Source: Thioalkalivibrio sp. ALJ16 (lineage in GTDB: Bacteria > Pseudomonadota > Gammaproteobacteria > Ectothiorhodospirales > Ectothiorhodospiraceae). Taken from it: a DNA stretch of 64,000 nucleotides. The stretch lies in assembly GCF_000377345.1 (NCBI RefSeq), contig NZ_KB898042.1, positions 1 to 64,000 of the forward strand, read 5' to 3'. Below, one piece after another: positions 1-9,750 of this stretch (the first letter of the stretch is position 1; the number at the start of each line of letters is the position of its first letter). The notes below the pieces were generated by a model, which was given only the letters and a program-made list of their open reading frames with translations, was not told the DNA's origin and ran no database searches. The position numbers and the translations under genes are program-made.

Positions 1-95
1 GTTCCCTTGTGCAGAGTGACTGCACGGCAGTCACCGCGCCTTGTTCGCACGCAAAAGCGACTCGAGCGCGGACGTGCGATTCAATCAGCGTCTCC
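1..95. mobile_element. Right-hand end of a MITE-like element (partial copy, cut by window edge)
   Basis: These 95 bases are identical, base for base, to 55490-55584, the right end of the complete element at 55241-55584. They end in the same terminal inverted repeat (TCTCC at 91-95). The next four bases, CTAG at 96-99, would be the target site; the other copy has TTAA there. The stop codon of fabA (TAG on the minus strand) lies within this CTAG, so the element sits exactly at the end of fabA without damaging it. The left end lies outside the window, so the duplication cannot be confirmed here. No transposase is encoded. Confidence 0.85.
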
Positions 96-608
96 CTAGA
101 AGTTTTCGGTGGAGGTGAACAGGCCGACGCGCAGGTCGTGGGCTTCGTAAATGGGACGCCCGTCGACCTCGACAATGCCGTCGCCGATGCCGAGCACCAG
201 CTTGCGCGCGATCACCCGCTTCATGTCGATGCGGTAGGTGACCTTCTTCGCGGTGGGCAGCACCTGGCCGGTGAACTTGACCTCGCCCACGCCGAGGGCG
301 CGGCCGCGACCGGGGTTGCCCAGCCAGGCGAGATAGAAGCCGACCAGCTGCCACATCGCGTCGAGCCCGAGGCAGCCGGGCATGACCGGATCGCCGGGGA
401 AGTGGCAGGCGAAGAACCAGAGGTCGGGGTCGATGTCCAGTTCGGCGATCATCTGGCCCTTGCCGTGCTCGCCACCGTCGCTGTTGATGGTGGTGATCCG
501 ATCCATCATCAGCATGTTGGGTACGGGCAACTGGGCATTGCCCGGGCCGAACATGTTGCCGTAGCCACAGGCCAGGAGTTCATCGCGATCGTACTGGTTC
601 TTCTGCAT
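96..608 (-). CDS. fabA: 3-hydroxydecanoyl-[ACP] dehydratase/isomerase FabA
   Basis: Cytoplasmic enzyme that dehydrates 3-hydroxydecanoyl-ACP and isomerises trans-2- to cis-3-decenoyl-ACP, the entry to anaerobic unsaturated fatty acid synthesis. The 170-residue protein is near-collinear with E. coli FabA (about 172 aa). It carries the hotdog-fold signature around [20 protein letters not shown], with His69 and Asp83 in the positions of the catalytic pair, and [17 protein letters not shown] further on. The ATG at 608 is chosen because it matches the family N-terminus; reading further upstream adds 19 residues unlike FabA. No strong Shine-Dalgarno is visible. The usual partner fabB is not in the window; downstream sequence is replaced by the mobile element end. 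Identification is secure. Confidence 0.96.
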   Translation of the reverse strand: MQKNQYDRDELLACGYGNMFGPGNAQLPVPNMLMMDRITTINSDGGEHGKGQMIAELDIDPDLWFFACHFPGDPVMPGCLGLDAMWQLVGFYLAWLGNPGRGRALGVGEVKFTGQVLPTAKKVTYRIDMKRVIARKLVLGIGDGIVEVDGRPIYEAHDLRVGLFTSTENF

Positions 609-787
609 GAGAATGCCGCTCGGGGAAAAGGCCGGTATTGGACCGAAACCCGCGCGCAAAAGCAATTGTGGCGGGTTTCGGGGCAGGGCCAGCGGCGCCT
701 GTGTCCAGGCTTGCAGACTCCCGGGGCAGCTACAGACGGGAGGCGCCGGGGCCGTACCTGAGCGCGCGGCCGGGTGCTGGCGCGGTG

Positions 788-1102
788 TCAGGCGTCGGCG
801 GGGTAGCGCAGCAGTTCGGCGAGGGTGAAAAAGCGGTCGCCGCGCAGGTAGCCGGCCTGGACCTCGGCGATCAGGGCGCCGGGACGACCCTGAGCGTCGC
901 GTTCGGCGACCCAGTGCGCCGGCACCGTGTCCAGCACATGGGTGCAGGCAAGGTGGCCGTTTTCCAGGTGGCTGGCGTGTACCTCGCCGGTCTGCCGGTC
1001 ACGAAAGGCCGGGACCCAGCCAGCGGTAAATCCGGCATCCAGCCAGGACGGGTTTTCGGCACGGGCCGTTGGGGCGGCGGGCAGAAGGTCGAGGCTGAGC
1101 AT
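788..1102 (-). CDS. Hypothetical protein, 104 aa
   Basis: I do not recognise this small soluble protein. It has no signal peptide or membrane segment and a mixed composition rich in Ala and aromatic residues. An ATG start at 1102 is preceded by GGAG about 10 bases upstream, which supports translation. It lies between fabA and an unrelated plus-strand membrane gene and does not obviously belong to an operon. The sequence looks like a real coding frame (third-position GC bias, no low-complexity runs), but no function can be offered. Confidence 0.6.
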   Translation of the reverse strand: MLSLDLLPAAPTARAENPSWLDAGFTAGWVPAFRDRQTGEVHASHLENGHLACTHVLDTVPAHWVAERDAQGRPGALIAEVQAGYLRGDRFFTLAELLRYPADA

Positions 1103-1324
1103 GGCGAATTCTCCGGGGATTTAATCCGGATATCGGCCCCGGTGGCGCAAACTTGAGTGCCGCTGTGCGTGGTCGCGCGCAGGAGTCGGTTTGATCCGAC
1201 ATAATCGGGGCCGGTGCCGGGCCTGCGCAGTTGCACCGCTGAAGACGTGCACCGACCATGCCGGTGAGGCGCGCCCGGGACGGGTTGGCGCTGCCTGTAC
1301 AAGAACAACAAGCAAGGGGTTGTC

Positions 1325-2674
1325 GTGGCCATCACTGTTTTGCTGTGGGTACTGGGGGTTGTTGTCGCGATCGTGGTGCTGGATCTTGCGCGGCGGCCTC
1401 TGCGGCGGCTGCTGGTGGGGCTGACCGGGGGGCTGACCCGGCTGGTTTGCGCGTTGCGGCGGCAGGTCCAGCATCTGCGGGACGCGGCCCATCACTGGCA
1501 TCAGGCGCATCTGGCGCGGCTGGAGGCGGAACGTGTGCACGTCGCGGTGCATGCGCTGGAGCGGCGTTATGCCCGACTGGTGGGGCATGACCTGGCCGCG
1601 ATCCCGGACCTGCGCCAGCAGGTGCACGAGACCCTGCGCGCGCTGGAGGATGCCTACACCCGGGACGAGGCGCGTCTGTCCGCCGAACCCGGCTGGGTGA
1701 CGCGCCTGGAGGCGTTGGCGAATGCGCCGGTGGCCGATACGCCGCAGGGACAGCGCCTGGCGCAGGACATGCAGGAGACGATTCTGCGGATCGCAAGGCT
1801 GGGTATGGAGGAGCACCGCCAGATGGCACGGGGCCTGGTGTCGGCCAGGCGCCGTCTGGAGGCCCCGCTGCACGAACTGACCGGGCGGCTGGAACAGGTG
1901 CATCGACGCCTGGCGGATCTGCAGCGCCAGGGGGAGCGTCTGGACAACGGGCTTTCGCGCTGCGAGAGCCGCGACCACCCGGCGCGTCGGCAGTTGCCGG
2001 CCTACGCGCAGGCGGGCAGCCAATGGCTGGTGGGCGTGGCGGGGCTTGCGCTGACCGGGGTGGCGGTGGTGGTCTACCAGCGTCTGTTCGATCCGGCCCT
2101 GGGGGCGCAGTTTCCGGCCACCATGGAGGCCTCCGGCTTCGCCTTTCCGGACCTGGTGGTGGTGACCCTGCTGGGGGCGGCCGCGGTGGCGGGCTGGCTG
2201 CTGGCGGAGGCGCGCGGGGTGTCGCGGCTCCTGCCGCAGGCGATGATGGACGGCAGCGAGGGCCTGCGTCGGGCGCTGGTGGTGCTGGCCGGGCTGGTGC
2301 TGGCGGTGCTGGCGCTGGTCTCGGCCGTGGGCGGGTTCCATCTTGAGTGGGTCGCGTACCGCCAGGAGTTGATGGATACGCTGCTGGCGGGTGCGGAAGC
2401 GCCGCCGGCGAGTCTGAATCTGTTCGAACAATCGGTGGGCGCGGTCCTGGGGCTGCTGGTCCCACTGATTGTGGCCCTGGCGCCGGTGTGGCTGGTCGGA
2501 CTCCTGCAGTCCACGCGGGTGATGCTCGGCGGCCTGCTGACGCTGGTACTGTCGCTGCTGGCGGGTATTCTGTACCTGCTGGCGGTGGCCGCCGCGCAGG
2601 TGCGGCGGCTGCTGCCGGTGGTGTTTGATCTGGTGACCCTGCCGTCGCGCGCGCTGCGCGAGCAGTTCATGTGA
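1325..2674 (+). CDS. Membrane protein with long coiled-coil region, unknown function
   Basis: A 449-residue protein I do not recognise. One hydrophobic segment lies at about 3-20. A largely helical, Arg/Glu/Gln-rich stretch with coiled-coil character runs from about 60 to 215. About five further membrane segments follow near 232-252, 275-295, 318-340, 370-392 and 402-424. The GTG start at 1325 is supported by AAGGGG six bases upstream. The layout (one N-terminal anchor, soluble coiled coil, membrane bundle) resembles a membrane scaffold or a mechanosensitive-channel-like protein, but no signature motif is visible and this is only a guess. It is monocistronic between a minus-strand gene and the SH3 protein. 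Confidence 0.7.
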   Translation: MAITVLLWVLGVVVAIVVLDLARRPLRRLLVGLTGGLTRLVCALRRQVQHLRDAAHHWHQAHLARLEAERVHVAVHALERRYARLVGHDLAAIPDLRQQVHETLRALEDAYTRDEARLSAEPGWVTRLEALANAPVADTPQGQRLAQDMQETILRIARLGMEEHRQMARGLVSARRRLEAPLHELTGRLEQVHRRLADLQRQGERLDNGLSRCESRDHPARRQLPAYAQAGSQWLVGVAGLALTGVAVVVYQRLFDPALGAQFPATMEASGFAFPDLVVVTLLGAAAVAGWLLAEARGVSRLLPQAMMDGSEGLRRALVVLAGLVLAVLALVSAVGGFHLEWVAYRQELMDTLLAGAEAPPASLNLFEQSVGAVLGLLVPLIVALAPVWLVGLLQSTRVMLGGLLTLVLSLLAGILYLLAVAAAQVRRLLPVVFDLVTLPSRALREQFM

Positions 2675-2814
2675 CTCTCGAGTCATGTGAGTCCCGAGCC
2701 TCAACGGTAATGTGAACCCGTTCAACCCGCAGTGTGGCGTTGCGTGCGTCGGCCCCGGCCCGCTGTAGAATGCGGCGCCGGAGATCCCTGACCCAGCAAG
2801 AGATGGCAGCAGAC

Positions 2815-3504
2815 ATGACGATGAATCGGTGGTCGACACGCGCGATGGCGCTGGTCCTGGGTGGAATGCTGGTGCTGGCCTGGAGTGGCGCGGCAGCACA
2901 GCAGACCCGCTATGTCAGCGAGGAACTCGAGGTCGGGGTGCGCGGTGGCCCCTCGAACCAGAACCGCATTGTCAGTGCGGTGCGCGCCGGACAGCCGCTG
3001 ACAGTGCTGGAGGCATCCGGCGATGGCTGGAGCCGGGTGCGGCTGCCCAGTGGCAACGAGGCGTGGATCCTGACCCGCTACCTGCAGGACGAGCCGCATT
3101 CGCGTGAGCGCCTGGCCGAGGTCGAGGCCGAGCTGGCCGAGATCCGCTCCGGTGCGGATGACCAGGAGGGACGGATCGCGGAGCTGCTGGACCGGCGCAA
3201 CGCGCTCACGTCCGAGCGCGACGAGCTGCAGGCGCAGCTTGCGGACATGGAGACGGAGCTGGAGGAACTGCGGGATATTGCCTCGCGCCCCCAGGAGATC
3301 CAGCGGGAAAACCGGCGCCTGGAAGGCGATCTGGTCGAGGCGCGGGATGCCGCCGACGAGTTTCGTCGTCAGGTCGAGGTGATGCAGGCCGACAGCCAGC
3401 GCCGCTGGTTCATGACCGGAGCCCTGGTCACGGTGGGCTCGGTGATCCTCGGCATCATCCTGACCCGGATCCCCACCCGCCGGCGCCGCAGCGACTGGGT
3501 CTGA
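2815..3504 (+). CDS. SH3-domain and membrane-anchor protein (YgiM/TIGR04211-like)
   Basis: Predicted periplasmic protein, anchored at its C-terminus. From the ATG at 2815 it has a signal peptide ending AAAQQ, a bacterial SH3-like domain (about residues 30-90; LEVGVRGGPSNQNRI, then GDGWSRVRLPSGNEAWI), a coiled coil (about 93-195), one membrane helix (FMTGALVTVGSVILGIIL) and a short basic tail RRRR. This domain order is that of the E. coli YgiM family, whose molecular role is not well defined. The start is uncertain: ATGs at 2803, 2815 and 2821 are in frame and none has an ideal ribosome site; 2815 gives a normal signal peptide. It is a single gene. Confidence 0.8.
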   Translation: MTMNRWSTRAMALVLGGMLVLAWSGAAAQQTRYVSEELEVGVRGGPSNQNRIVSAVRAGQPLTVLEASGDGWSRVRLPSGNEAWILTRYLQDEPHSRERLAEVEAELAEIRSGADDQEGRIAELLDRRNALTSERDELQAQLADMETELEELRDIASRPQEIQRENRRLEGDLVEARDAADEFRRQVEVMQADSQRRWFMTGALVTVGSVILGIILTRIPTRRRRSDWV

Positions 3505-3720
3505 CCGCGGTGGCTCCGCGCGCCGCGAGGCGATCGCGGCGCCGTCCGTCCGCGGGGAACCACCCGCTTCTTGCACGGTCCCATCGCAGTCGGTAGGCTT
3601 CCGCGTTCGTCTGCCAGGGGCCGCCATGCGCCGGCCTCGCTTTCGGCGACGGAAGAACTCCCCCTGCGTAACGCGACCGTTGCGCCCTTGGCCCGGAACT
3701 GAAAGGACTGAACTGGCCGG

Positions 3721-6021
3721 ATGCTCTACGCGATTCTGTCAATATTTCTGGTGGCGGCGGTTGCCCCCGTGGTCCACCGTCTGACCGGCCGTGCCAGTGG
3801 CTGGGTGCTGGGCCTGCTCCCGGCGGCCCTGTTCGTCTATTTCCTGAGTTTCCTGCCGGCGGTCTCCAGCGGCGAGTCCATCGTGCTGGTCTGGCCATGG
3901 ATGCCGGGGCTGGATATCCAGCTGTCGTTCCTGGTCGACGGCCTGTCGCTGCTGTTCGCGCTGCTGGTATCGGGTATCGGGTTCTTCATCGTCACCTACG
4001 CCGGGCGCTACCTGCAGGCGCACCGCGACCTCGGGCGTTTCTACGTGATTATCCTCGCCTTCATGGGCTCCATGCTGGGGCTGGTGCTGGCGGACAACCT
4101 GATTGCGCTGTTCGTGTTCTGGGAGCTGACCAGCATCACCTCCTACCTGCTGATCGGCTACAACCACGAGGACAAGGACGCCCGCAAGTACGCCCTGCAG
4201 GGTCTGTTCGTGACCGTGGGCGGCGGGCTGGCGCTGCTGGCTGGCATCATCATGCTCGCGATGGCCGGAGGGTCCTGGGAGCTGTCCGAGATCCTGAACA
4301 ACGGCGACGTGGTGCGCGAACATGCGTTGTATCTGCCGCTGCTGCTCCTGATCCTGCTCGGGGCGTTTACCAAATCCGCCCAGGTGCCGTTCCATTTCTG
4401 GCTGCCGCGCGCGATGGCCGCGCCGACGCCGGTCTCGGCCTATCTGCATTCCGCGACCATGGTGAAGGCCGGTGTTTACCTGCTGGCGCGCCTGAATCCG
4501 TCGCTGGGCGGCACCGACATCTGGTTCACCACGCTGGCCCTGTTCGGCGCGGTCACCATGTTTACCGGCGTGTTCCTGGCGTTCCGGTCCACGGGCGTGA
4601 AGAAGGTGCTGGCGTATTCCACGGTGATGGCCCTGGGTACGCTGACCATGCTGATCGGGGTCGGCACCGAGACCGCGCTGCTGGCGGCGATGGCCTTCCT
4701 GCTGGCGCACTCGCTGTACAAGGGCGCGCTGTTCATGGTCGCCGGGATTCTCGATCACGAGGCCGGCGCGAAGGACTTCCTGCAGACCGGCGGGTTGCGC
4801 AGTGCACTGCCGGTGACGGCGGCGTTCGCGATCCTGGCCGCGCTGTCGCTGGGGGGCGTGATCCCGCTGTTCGGGTTTGTCGCCAAGGAGCTGATGCTGG
4901 AGGCGGTGCTTGACGCCCCGGGCCTGGTCGGCATCCTCAGCCTGTTCGCGGTGCTCACGGCCATCCTCGGGGTCGCGGTGGCGGCGATCGTCGGTATCCG
5001 GCCCTGGTTCGGCGCGCGCGCCGACACGCCGAAGACGCCGCAGCACGAGGCACCGGTGGCGATGTTGGCCGGGCCGGCGGTACTGGCCAGCTTGGGGCTG
5101 ATCTTCGGCCTGGGGCCGGGCCTGGCCGACCAGGGCCTGATCAACGCCGCCGCGGCCAGCGTGCAGGGCGCACCGGTGGATGGCTATCTGGCGCTGTGGC
5201 ACGGCATCAATCTGCCGCTGGCGATCTCGGCGTTCAGCCTGGTGGCCGGTGGGCTGCTGTACTGGCGCTGGGAGCAGGCGCGCCGGGCCCTGGCCTGGGT
5301 CGATCGCGCCGCGGAATACGGGCCGGAGAAGGGCTATTTCAAGATGATGGACGGCCTGGTCTGGATCTCCGAATGGCAGACCCGGGTCCTGCAGAACGGC
5401 TACCTGCGCTATTACGTGATCGTAACCGTGGCGATGACCGCCGGGCTGGTCGGGGTGACTGCCCAGCTGTTCGAGGTCAGCGTGGGCACGCTCCACTTCG
5501 AGCGCCTGCAGATCCACGAGATGGCGATCATCGCGATCCTGGTCGCGTCGATGCTGTTTGCGGTGCTGACGCGTTCGCGCCTGGGGGCGGTGGCAGCGCT
5601 GGGTTCGCTCGGCTTTACCGTGGCACTGGTCTACGTGCTCTACAGCGCCGCGGACGTTGGCATTACCCAGGTGCTGGTGGAGACGCTGACGGTGATCCTG
5701 CTGGTGCTGGTGCTGTTCCGTCTGCCCGGGTTCCTCAATCTGTCTTCGAGCGCACTGCGGGTGCGTGACGCCGGGATCGCGCTGGTGACCGGCGGGATGA
5801 TCACCCTGCTGATCCTGAGCACCCTGGATGCGCGCCTGTTCCCGTCGATCTCGCAATACTTCATTGAGGAGTCGGAGCCGTCTGGCTACGGCCGCAATAT
5901 CGTGAACGTGGTGCTGGTCGACTTCCGGGCGCTGGATACCCTGGGCGAGATCTTCGTGCTCGCGCTGGCCGCGATCGGGGTCTACGCGATGCTCCGCTTC
6001 CGCGCAGAGGACCGCCGATGA
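3721..6021 (+). CDS. mrpA: Mrp Na+/H+ antiporter subunit A
   Basis: Largest subunit (766 aa) of the multi-subunit Mrp/Mnh cation/proton antiporter in the inner membrane, related to complex I NuoL. It is polytopic, with the antiporter-family signature [15 protein letters not shown] (Glu135), [13 protein letters not shown] (Lys218) and [11 protein letters not shown] (Lys249), residues of the predicted proton path. The C-terminal third carries the additional MrpA-specific helices (DUF4040/MbhE-like region). It is first in a seven-gene operon in canonical order A-G, and its stop overlaps mrpB by four bases. The 216 bases upstream (3505-3720) contain no gene and no clear promoter motif. Mrp exports Na+ and takes up H+, which suits an alkaliphile. 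Confidence 0.95.
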   Translation: MLYAILSIFLVAAVAPVVHRLTGRASGWVLGLLPAALFVYFLSFLPAVSSGESIVLVWPWMPGLDIQLSFLVDGLSLLFALLVSGIGFFIVTYAGRYLQAHRDLGRFYVIILAFMGSMLGLVLADNLIALFVFWELTSITSYLLIGYNHEDKDARKYALQGLFVTVGGGLALLAGIIMLAMAGGSWELSEILNNGDVVREHALYLPLLLLILLGAFTKSAQVPFHFWLPRAMAAPTPVSAYLHSATMVKAGVYLLARLNPSLGGTDIWFTTLALFGAVTMFTGVFLAFRSTGVKKVLAYSTVMALGTLTMLIGVGTETALLAAMAFLLAHSLYKGALFMVAGILDHEAGAKDFLQTGGLRSALPVTAAFAILAALSLGGVIPLFGFVAKELMLEAVLDAPGLVGILSLFAVLTAILGVAVAAIVGIRPWFGARADTPKTPQHEAPVAMLAGPAVLASLGLIFGLGPGLADQGLINAAAASVQGAPVDGYLALWHGINLPLAISAFSLVAGGLLYWRWEQARRALAWVDRAAEYGPEKGYFKMMDGLVWISEWQTRVLQNGYLRYYVIVTVAMTAGLVGVTAQLFEVSVGTLHFERLQIHEMAIIAILVASMLFAVLTRSRLGAVAALGSLGFTVALVYVLYSAADVGITQVLVETLTVILLVLVLFRLPGFLNLSSSALRVRDAGIALVTGGMITLLILSTLDARLFPSISQYFIEESEPSGYGRNIVNVVLVDFRALDTLGEIFVLALAAIGVYAMLRFRAEDRR

Positions 6022-6443
6022 ATATGCATTCGCTGATCCTGCGCACGGCGGGGCACTTCCTGCTGCCGCTGCTGCTGCTGTTTTCCGTGTTCCTGCTGCT
6101 GCGCGGGCACGACGAGCCGGGTGGCGGCTTTATCGGCGGATTGGTCGCCGCGGCCGCGATCGTGCTGTACCTGTTTTCGATGGACACCGAATCGGCGCGC
6201 AAGGTGCTGCGGGTTGATCCGCGCGACGTGCTGGGCGCGGGGATGGTGCTGGCGGTGCTCAGCACTATCCCCGGGGTGTTCCTCGGCCAGCCATTCTTCA
6301 CCGCGCAGTGGTGGGAATTCACCGCACCGGTCTTTGGCGACATCAAGCTCTCGACCGTGCTGATCTTCGATATTGGCGTGTACCTGGTCGTGATCGGATC
6401 GGTGCTGACGATCATGCTCAACCTGGCGGAGGCGGAAGACTGA
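6018..6443 (+). CDS. mrpB: Mrp Na+/H+ antiporter subunit B
   Basis: Small membrane subunit of the Mrp antiporter (141 aa). The MnhB-domain start [20 protein letters not shown] is followed by the characteristic [14 protein letters not shown] loop and further helices. The ATG at 6018 overlaps the mrpA stop (ATGA) and its own TGA overlaps the mrpC ATG, so translation is coupled. It is required for complex assembly in characterised systems; individual transport residues are not assigned. Confidence 0.93.
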   Translation: MNMHSLILRTAGHFLLPLLLLFSVFLLLRGHDEPGGGFIGGLVAAAAIVLYLFSMDTESARKVLRVDPRDVLGAGMVLAVLSTIPGVFLGQPFFTAQWWEFTAPVFGDIKLSTVLIFDIGVYLVVIGSVLTIMLNLAEAED

Positions 6444-6790
6444 TGGAAGTCGTCATGGCCTTCGTGGTCGGCGGCCTGTATGCCGCGGCCATCTACATGA
6501 TGCTGCGCCGCTCGATCGTGAAGCTGGTGATCGGGCTGGTGCTGCTGTCGAATGCGGCCAATCTGCTGATCTTCACCGTGGCCGGGATGAAGTCTGGGGC
6601 CCCGCCCCTGATCCCGCCGGGCATGACCGTGCCCGATGGCGCATCGGCCGACCCGCTGGCACAGGCCGTGGTGCTGACCGCGATCGTGATTGGTTTCGGT
6701 GTGCTGGCGTTTGCCGTGGTGCTGATTCACCGCGCCTACGAGGTGGTGAAGGCGGATGACATGGACCAGATGAAGGACACGGATCGATGA
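6443..6790 (+). CDS. mrpC: Mrp Na+/H+ antiporter subunit C (NuoK-like)
   Basis: A 115-residue membrane subunit homologous to NuoK of complex I, with three predicted helices. The signature [20 protein letters not shown] and the following loop with [20 protein letters not shown] (ADPLAQALVLTAIVI in the family) are typical. Its start is the ATG at 6443, overlapping the mrpB TGA; its end overlaps the mrpD ATG by four bases. It is a structural and proton-path subunit of the antiporter. Confidence 0.94.
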   Translation: MEVVMAFVVGGLYAAAIYMMLRRSIVKLVIGLVLLSNAANLLIFTVAGMKSGAPPLIPPGMTVPDGASADPLAQAVVLTAIVIGFGVLAFAVVLIHRAYEVVKADDMDQMKDTDR

Positions 6791-8289
6791 ATATGTCCGT
6801 TGCCCTGCCGGTCATCCTGCCGCTGTTCTTTGGCGCGCTGTCGGTGATGTTCTGGCGCTCGCATTTCGCGCAGCGCTCGCTGGGCGTGCTCGGCACCGGC
6901 GCGATGCTGCTGGCCACGATCTGGCTGCTGATGGAGACCTGGGAGCATGGCCACGTGGTCATGGAGATGGGCTCCTGGCCGGCGCCGTTCGGGATCGTGC
7001 TGGTCTCCGACATGCTGGCGGCGATCATGGTGGTGCTGACCGGCATCATCGGGTTCGCGACCGCGATCTACTCGCTTTCCGGCATCGGCAAGATGTCGGA
7101 GAAATTCGGCTACTACCCGCTGCTGCACCTGCTGCTGGCGGGGGTCAACGGGGCCTTCCTGACCGGCGACATCTTCAACCTCTACGTGTGGTTCGAGGTG
7201 ATGCTGGTGGCGTCCTTCGCGCTGCTGATCCTGGGAGGCGAACGCTCGCAGATGGAGGGGGCGATCAAGTACGTCACCCTGAACCTGCTGTCGTCGATGA
7301 TCTTCCTGACCGCGATCGGTCTGACCTACGGCCTGACCGGTACGCTGAACATGGCAGACATCGGCGCCAAGCTCGCCACCGTCGAGGACACCGGCCTGGT
7401 GACGGTGATCGCGATGCTCTACCTGGTCGCGTTCGGGGTGAAGGCGGCGGCGTTCCCGTTCTTCTTCTGGCTGCCGGCGTCCTATCACACGCCCAAGGTC
7501 GCGGTCTCCGCGCTGTTCGCGGGCCTGCTGACCAAGGTCGGTGTGTACGCGCTGTTCAGGGTGTTCACCCTGATCTTCAATCAGGAGGTGGACTACACCC
7601 ACGAGATCCTGTTGTGGGTGGCCGCGGGCACCATGCTGACCGGCGTGCTCGGGGCCGCCGCGCACTACGAGTTCCGGCGCATCCTGTCGTTTCACATCAT
7701 CAGCCAGATCGGCTACATGATCATGGGCCTGGCGCTGTTCACGCCGCTGGCCCTGGTGGGCGGGGTGTTCTACATCATGCACCACATCATCGTGAAGGCG
7801 AATCTGTTCCTGATCAGTGGTATCACCTTCGTGATGAAGGGGACCCACGAGCTGCGCCAGATGGGCGGGATCTACCGAACCAACCCGATCCTCGGCGTGC
7901 TGTTCCTGATCCCGGCGCTGTCGCTGGCCGGCATGCCGCCGCTGTCCGGCTTCTTCGCCAAGTTCATCATCATCCGCGCCGGTATCGAGGCGGAGGCCTA
8001 CTGGGTGGTAGCGGTCGCGCTGGTGGTCGGCCTGCTGACGCTGTATTCGATGATCAAGATCTGGGCCGAGGTATTCTGGAAGGCACAGCCGGAAGGGGTC
8101 GAGGGCGAGATCCATGACGTGAGCTCCGGGCCGATGATCTGGATGTGGATTCCGGTGATCATGCTGGCCATGATGACCATCGCCATCGGCCTGTACGGCG
8201 AGCCGATCTACCAGATGGCCCTGATGTCGGCCGAGCAGCTGCTGGATCCGTCGCAGTACATCGAGGCCGTCCTGGGGGTGCAGGAATGA
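6787..8289 (+). CDS. mrpD: Mrp Na+/H+ antiporter subunit D
   Basis: A 500-residue antiporter-like subunit homologous to NuoM/NuoN. Key motifs are [16 protein letters not shown] (the conserved Glu in helix 5), [15 protein letters not shown] (the helix-7 Lys) and [12 protein letters not shown] (the helix-8 Lys), which line the proposed proton channel. It is translationally coupled to mrpC and mrpE by four-base overlaps. Together with MrpA it provides the two antiporter-like modules of the complex. Confidence 0.95.
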   Translation: MNMSVALPVILPLFFGALSVMFWRSHFAQRSLGVLGTGAMLLATIWLLMETWEHGHVVMEMGSWPAPFGIVLVSDMLAAIMVVLTGIIGFATAIYSLSGIGKMSEKFGYYPLLHLLLAGVNGAFLTGDIFNLYVWFEVMLVASFALLILGGERSQMEGAIKYVTLNLLSSMIFLTAIGLTYGLTGTLNMADIGAKLATVEDTGLVTVIAMLYLVAFGVKAAAFPFFFWLPASYHTPKVAVSALFAGLLTKVGVYALFRVFTLIFNQEVDYTHEILLWVAAGTMLTGVLGAAAHYEFRRILSFHIISQIGYMIMGLALFTPLALVGGVFYIMHHIIVKANLFLISGITFVMKGTHELRQMGGIYRTNPILGVLFLIPALSLAGMPPLSGFFAKFIIIRAGIEAEAYWVVAVALVVGLLTLYSMIKIWAEVFWKAQPEGVEGEIHDVSSGPMIWMWIPVIMLAMMTIAIGLYGEPIYQMALMSAEQLLDPSQYIEAVLGVQE

Positions 8290-8759
8290 TCGCGCTGACC
8301 TGGAATATCGCGCTGGCCCTGATCTGGGTGTTCCTGACCGGGACCTTCACCACCGGGAACCTGCTGATCGGGTTCTTCCTGGGCTATGTCCTGCTGGCCT
8401 TTGCGCTGCGGGACAAGCCGGCCTTCGCCGGCTATGCGCGCCGGGTGCCGCGCTTCATCGCGTTCATCGGCTACTTCCTGTGGGAACTGTTCCTGTCGAA
8501 CCTGAAGGTCGCCTACGACGTGATGACGCCGACCCACCACATGGTGCCGGGCGTGATCGCCTTCCCGCTGGATGCGAAGAGCGACGGGGAGATCACCATC
8601 GTCGCCAATCTGATCTCGCTGACCCCGGGCACCCTGAGCCTGGACGTCTCCACCGACAAGAAGGTGTTGTACATCCACGTGATGTACCTGGACGATCGCG
8701 ATGCGGTGATCCGCTCCATCAAGTACCTGGAACACCGCGCACTGGAGGTCCTGCGCTAG
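8286..8759 (+). CDS. mrpE: Mrp Na+/H+ antiporter subunit E
   Basis: A 157-residue subunit with two N-terminal helices and a cytoplasmic domain, with no complex I counterpart. The family pattern is clear: FTTGNLLIGFFLGY, then NLKVAYDVMTP and the segment VANLISLTPGTLSLDVS followed by the LYIHVM strand. The ATG at 8286 overlaps the mrpD stop. A 12-base gap with GGGGAGG precedes mrpF. MrpE is needed for full activity in characterised Mrp systems. Confidence 0.93.
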   Translation: MIALTWNIALALIWVFLTGTFTTGNLLIGFFLGYVLLAFALRDKPAFAGYARRVPRFIAFIGYFLWELFLSNLKVAYDVMTPTHHMVPGVIAFPLDAKSDGEITIVANLISLTPGTLSLDVSTDKKVLYIHVMYLDDRDAVIRSIKYLEHRALEVLR

Positions 8760-8771
8760 CGGGGAGGTCCG

Positions 8772-9047
8772 ATGTTCGATATCGCCATCATTGCTGCCAA
8801 CGTGCTGCTGAGCATCGCCCTGGTGCTCGGCTTCTGGCGCCTGTACCTCGGGCCGACCCTGCCGGACCGCGTGGTGGCGCTGGAGCTGATCGCGTCGCTG
8901 ACCATCGGCTACATCGCGGTGTATGTGATCTCCAGTGGCCGCACCCCGTTCGTGGACGTGGCCATGGTGCTGGCGCTGACCGCGTTCCTGGCGGCGGTGG
9001 GTTTTGCCCGCTATCTGGAAAAGGGAGGGCACCGCGACGATGACTGA
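8772..9047 (+). CDS. mrpF: Mrp Na+/H+ antiporter subunit F
   Basis: A 91-residue membrane subunit with three helices. The hallmark GPTLPDRVVALELIASLTIG after the first helix and FVDVAMVLALTAFLAAVGFARY near the end identify MrpF/MnhF. Its start follows a GGGGAGG ribosome site at 8760-8766. The last eight bases overlap mrpG. Confidence 0.93.
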   Translation: MFDIAIIAANVLLSIALVLGFWRLYLGPTLPDRVVALELIASLTIGYIAVYVISSGRTPFVDVAMVLALTAFLAAVGFARYLEKGGHRDDD

Positions 9048-9435
9048 GTTCTTCACGGGACTGTTTCTGGTGGTGGGCGCCGCATTCATGGTGGTGGCGG
9101 CACTGGGCCTGGTGCGCATGCCCGACCTGCCGATGCGCCTGCACGCGACCACCAAGGCGGGTGTGCTGGGTGCCGGCCTGATGATGGTCGGGGTGGCGGT
9201 GTACTTCGGTGATGGCGGCGTGACCACCCGCGCGGTGGCGGTGATCGGCTTCCTGCTGCTGACCGCGCCGGTGGCCGCCCACGCGATCGGGCGCGCGGGC
9301 TACTTTGTCGGGGTGCCGCTGTGGGAGCACAGCAAGACCGACGAGCTCAAGGGCCGCTACGACGAAAAGACCCACACCCTCGAATCACCGCCGGAGATGC
9401 ACGAGCCCGCCGCCAAGGACGACGCCTCGCATTGA
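9040..9435 (+). CDS. mrpG: Mrp Na+/H+ antiporter subunit G
   Basis: A 131-residue membrane subunit and the last gene of the operon. The family signature is RMPDLPMRLHATTKAGVLGAG, followed by a third helix and the AHAIGRAGYF motif. The ATG at 9040 is chosen because it lies eight bases inside mrpF and gives the usual MrpG start; the A of the ATG is preceded by AAGGGAGG about 12 bases upstream. The C-terminal 30 residues are acidic and cytoplasmic. A hairpin terminator follows at 9461. Confidence 0.93.
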   Translation: MTEFFTGLFLVVGAAFMVVAALGLVRMPDLPMRLHATTKAGVLGAGLMMVGVAVYFGDGGVTTRAVAVIGFLLLTAPVAAHAIGRAGYFVGVPLWEHSKTDELKGRYDEKTHTLESPPEMHEPAAKDDASH

Positions 9436-9460
9436 GCCCGACTGGCACCGGCACCTCCAG

Positions 9461-9495
9461 CGAGCCCCGTGGCCATGCCGCGGGGCTCGTTCGTT
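9461..9495 (+). terminator. Probable intrinsic terminator of the mrp operon
   Basis: A perfect 9-bp stem (CGAGCCCCG at 9461-9469 with CGGGGCTCG at 9481-9489) is followed by TTCGTTT. It lies 26 bases after the mrpG stop. The U-tract is modest, so termination may be partial. Confidence 0.6.
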
Positions 9496-9672
9496 TGGGG
9501 CCCGCGCGGCCGGAGCGAGAGGACACTGCGTTCAGAGGTCACGCGGTCATTCCGGCCGGAGTGAAGGGCAGAGCCGGGATCTCGAGCGTCAGAAGAACCC
9601 GGATGCTCGAGATGTCCACCGGTTCAGCACACTCCTACAGGGGGCTAGGGCAGCCTGGGCGGGGCAGCTTGC

Positions 9673-9700
9673 AAAAAAAACCGGGGCAGCAGGGCCCCGG
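9673..9700 (-). terminator. Strong intrinsic terminator for the minus-strand gene 9751-10200
   Basis: Read on the minus strand, a GC-rich hairpin (arms at 9681-9687 and 9694-9700, CCGGGGC/GCCCCGG) runs directly into eight Ts (A-run at 9673-9680). It lies 50 bases after the stop of the gene it serves. Between 9496 and 9672 I see no gene or other signal. Confidence 0.85.
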
Positions 9701-9750
9701 CAAGCAGTACAGTCGTTGGAGAGACGGCTGTTTTGTGGATCGTTCGCGGC

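Noticed and set aside
1121-2899. Long minus-strand open frame opposite the 449-aa membrane protein
   Set aside because: The translation is low-complexity, rich in Gln, His, Arg and Pro, as expected for the antisense of a GC-rich gene. The plus-strand frame has helices and a ribosome site.
3739-5856. Long minus-strand open frame opposite mrpA
   Set aside because: Antisense of a clear mrpA; the translation is a Gln/His/Arg-rich artefact with no domain.
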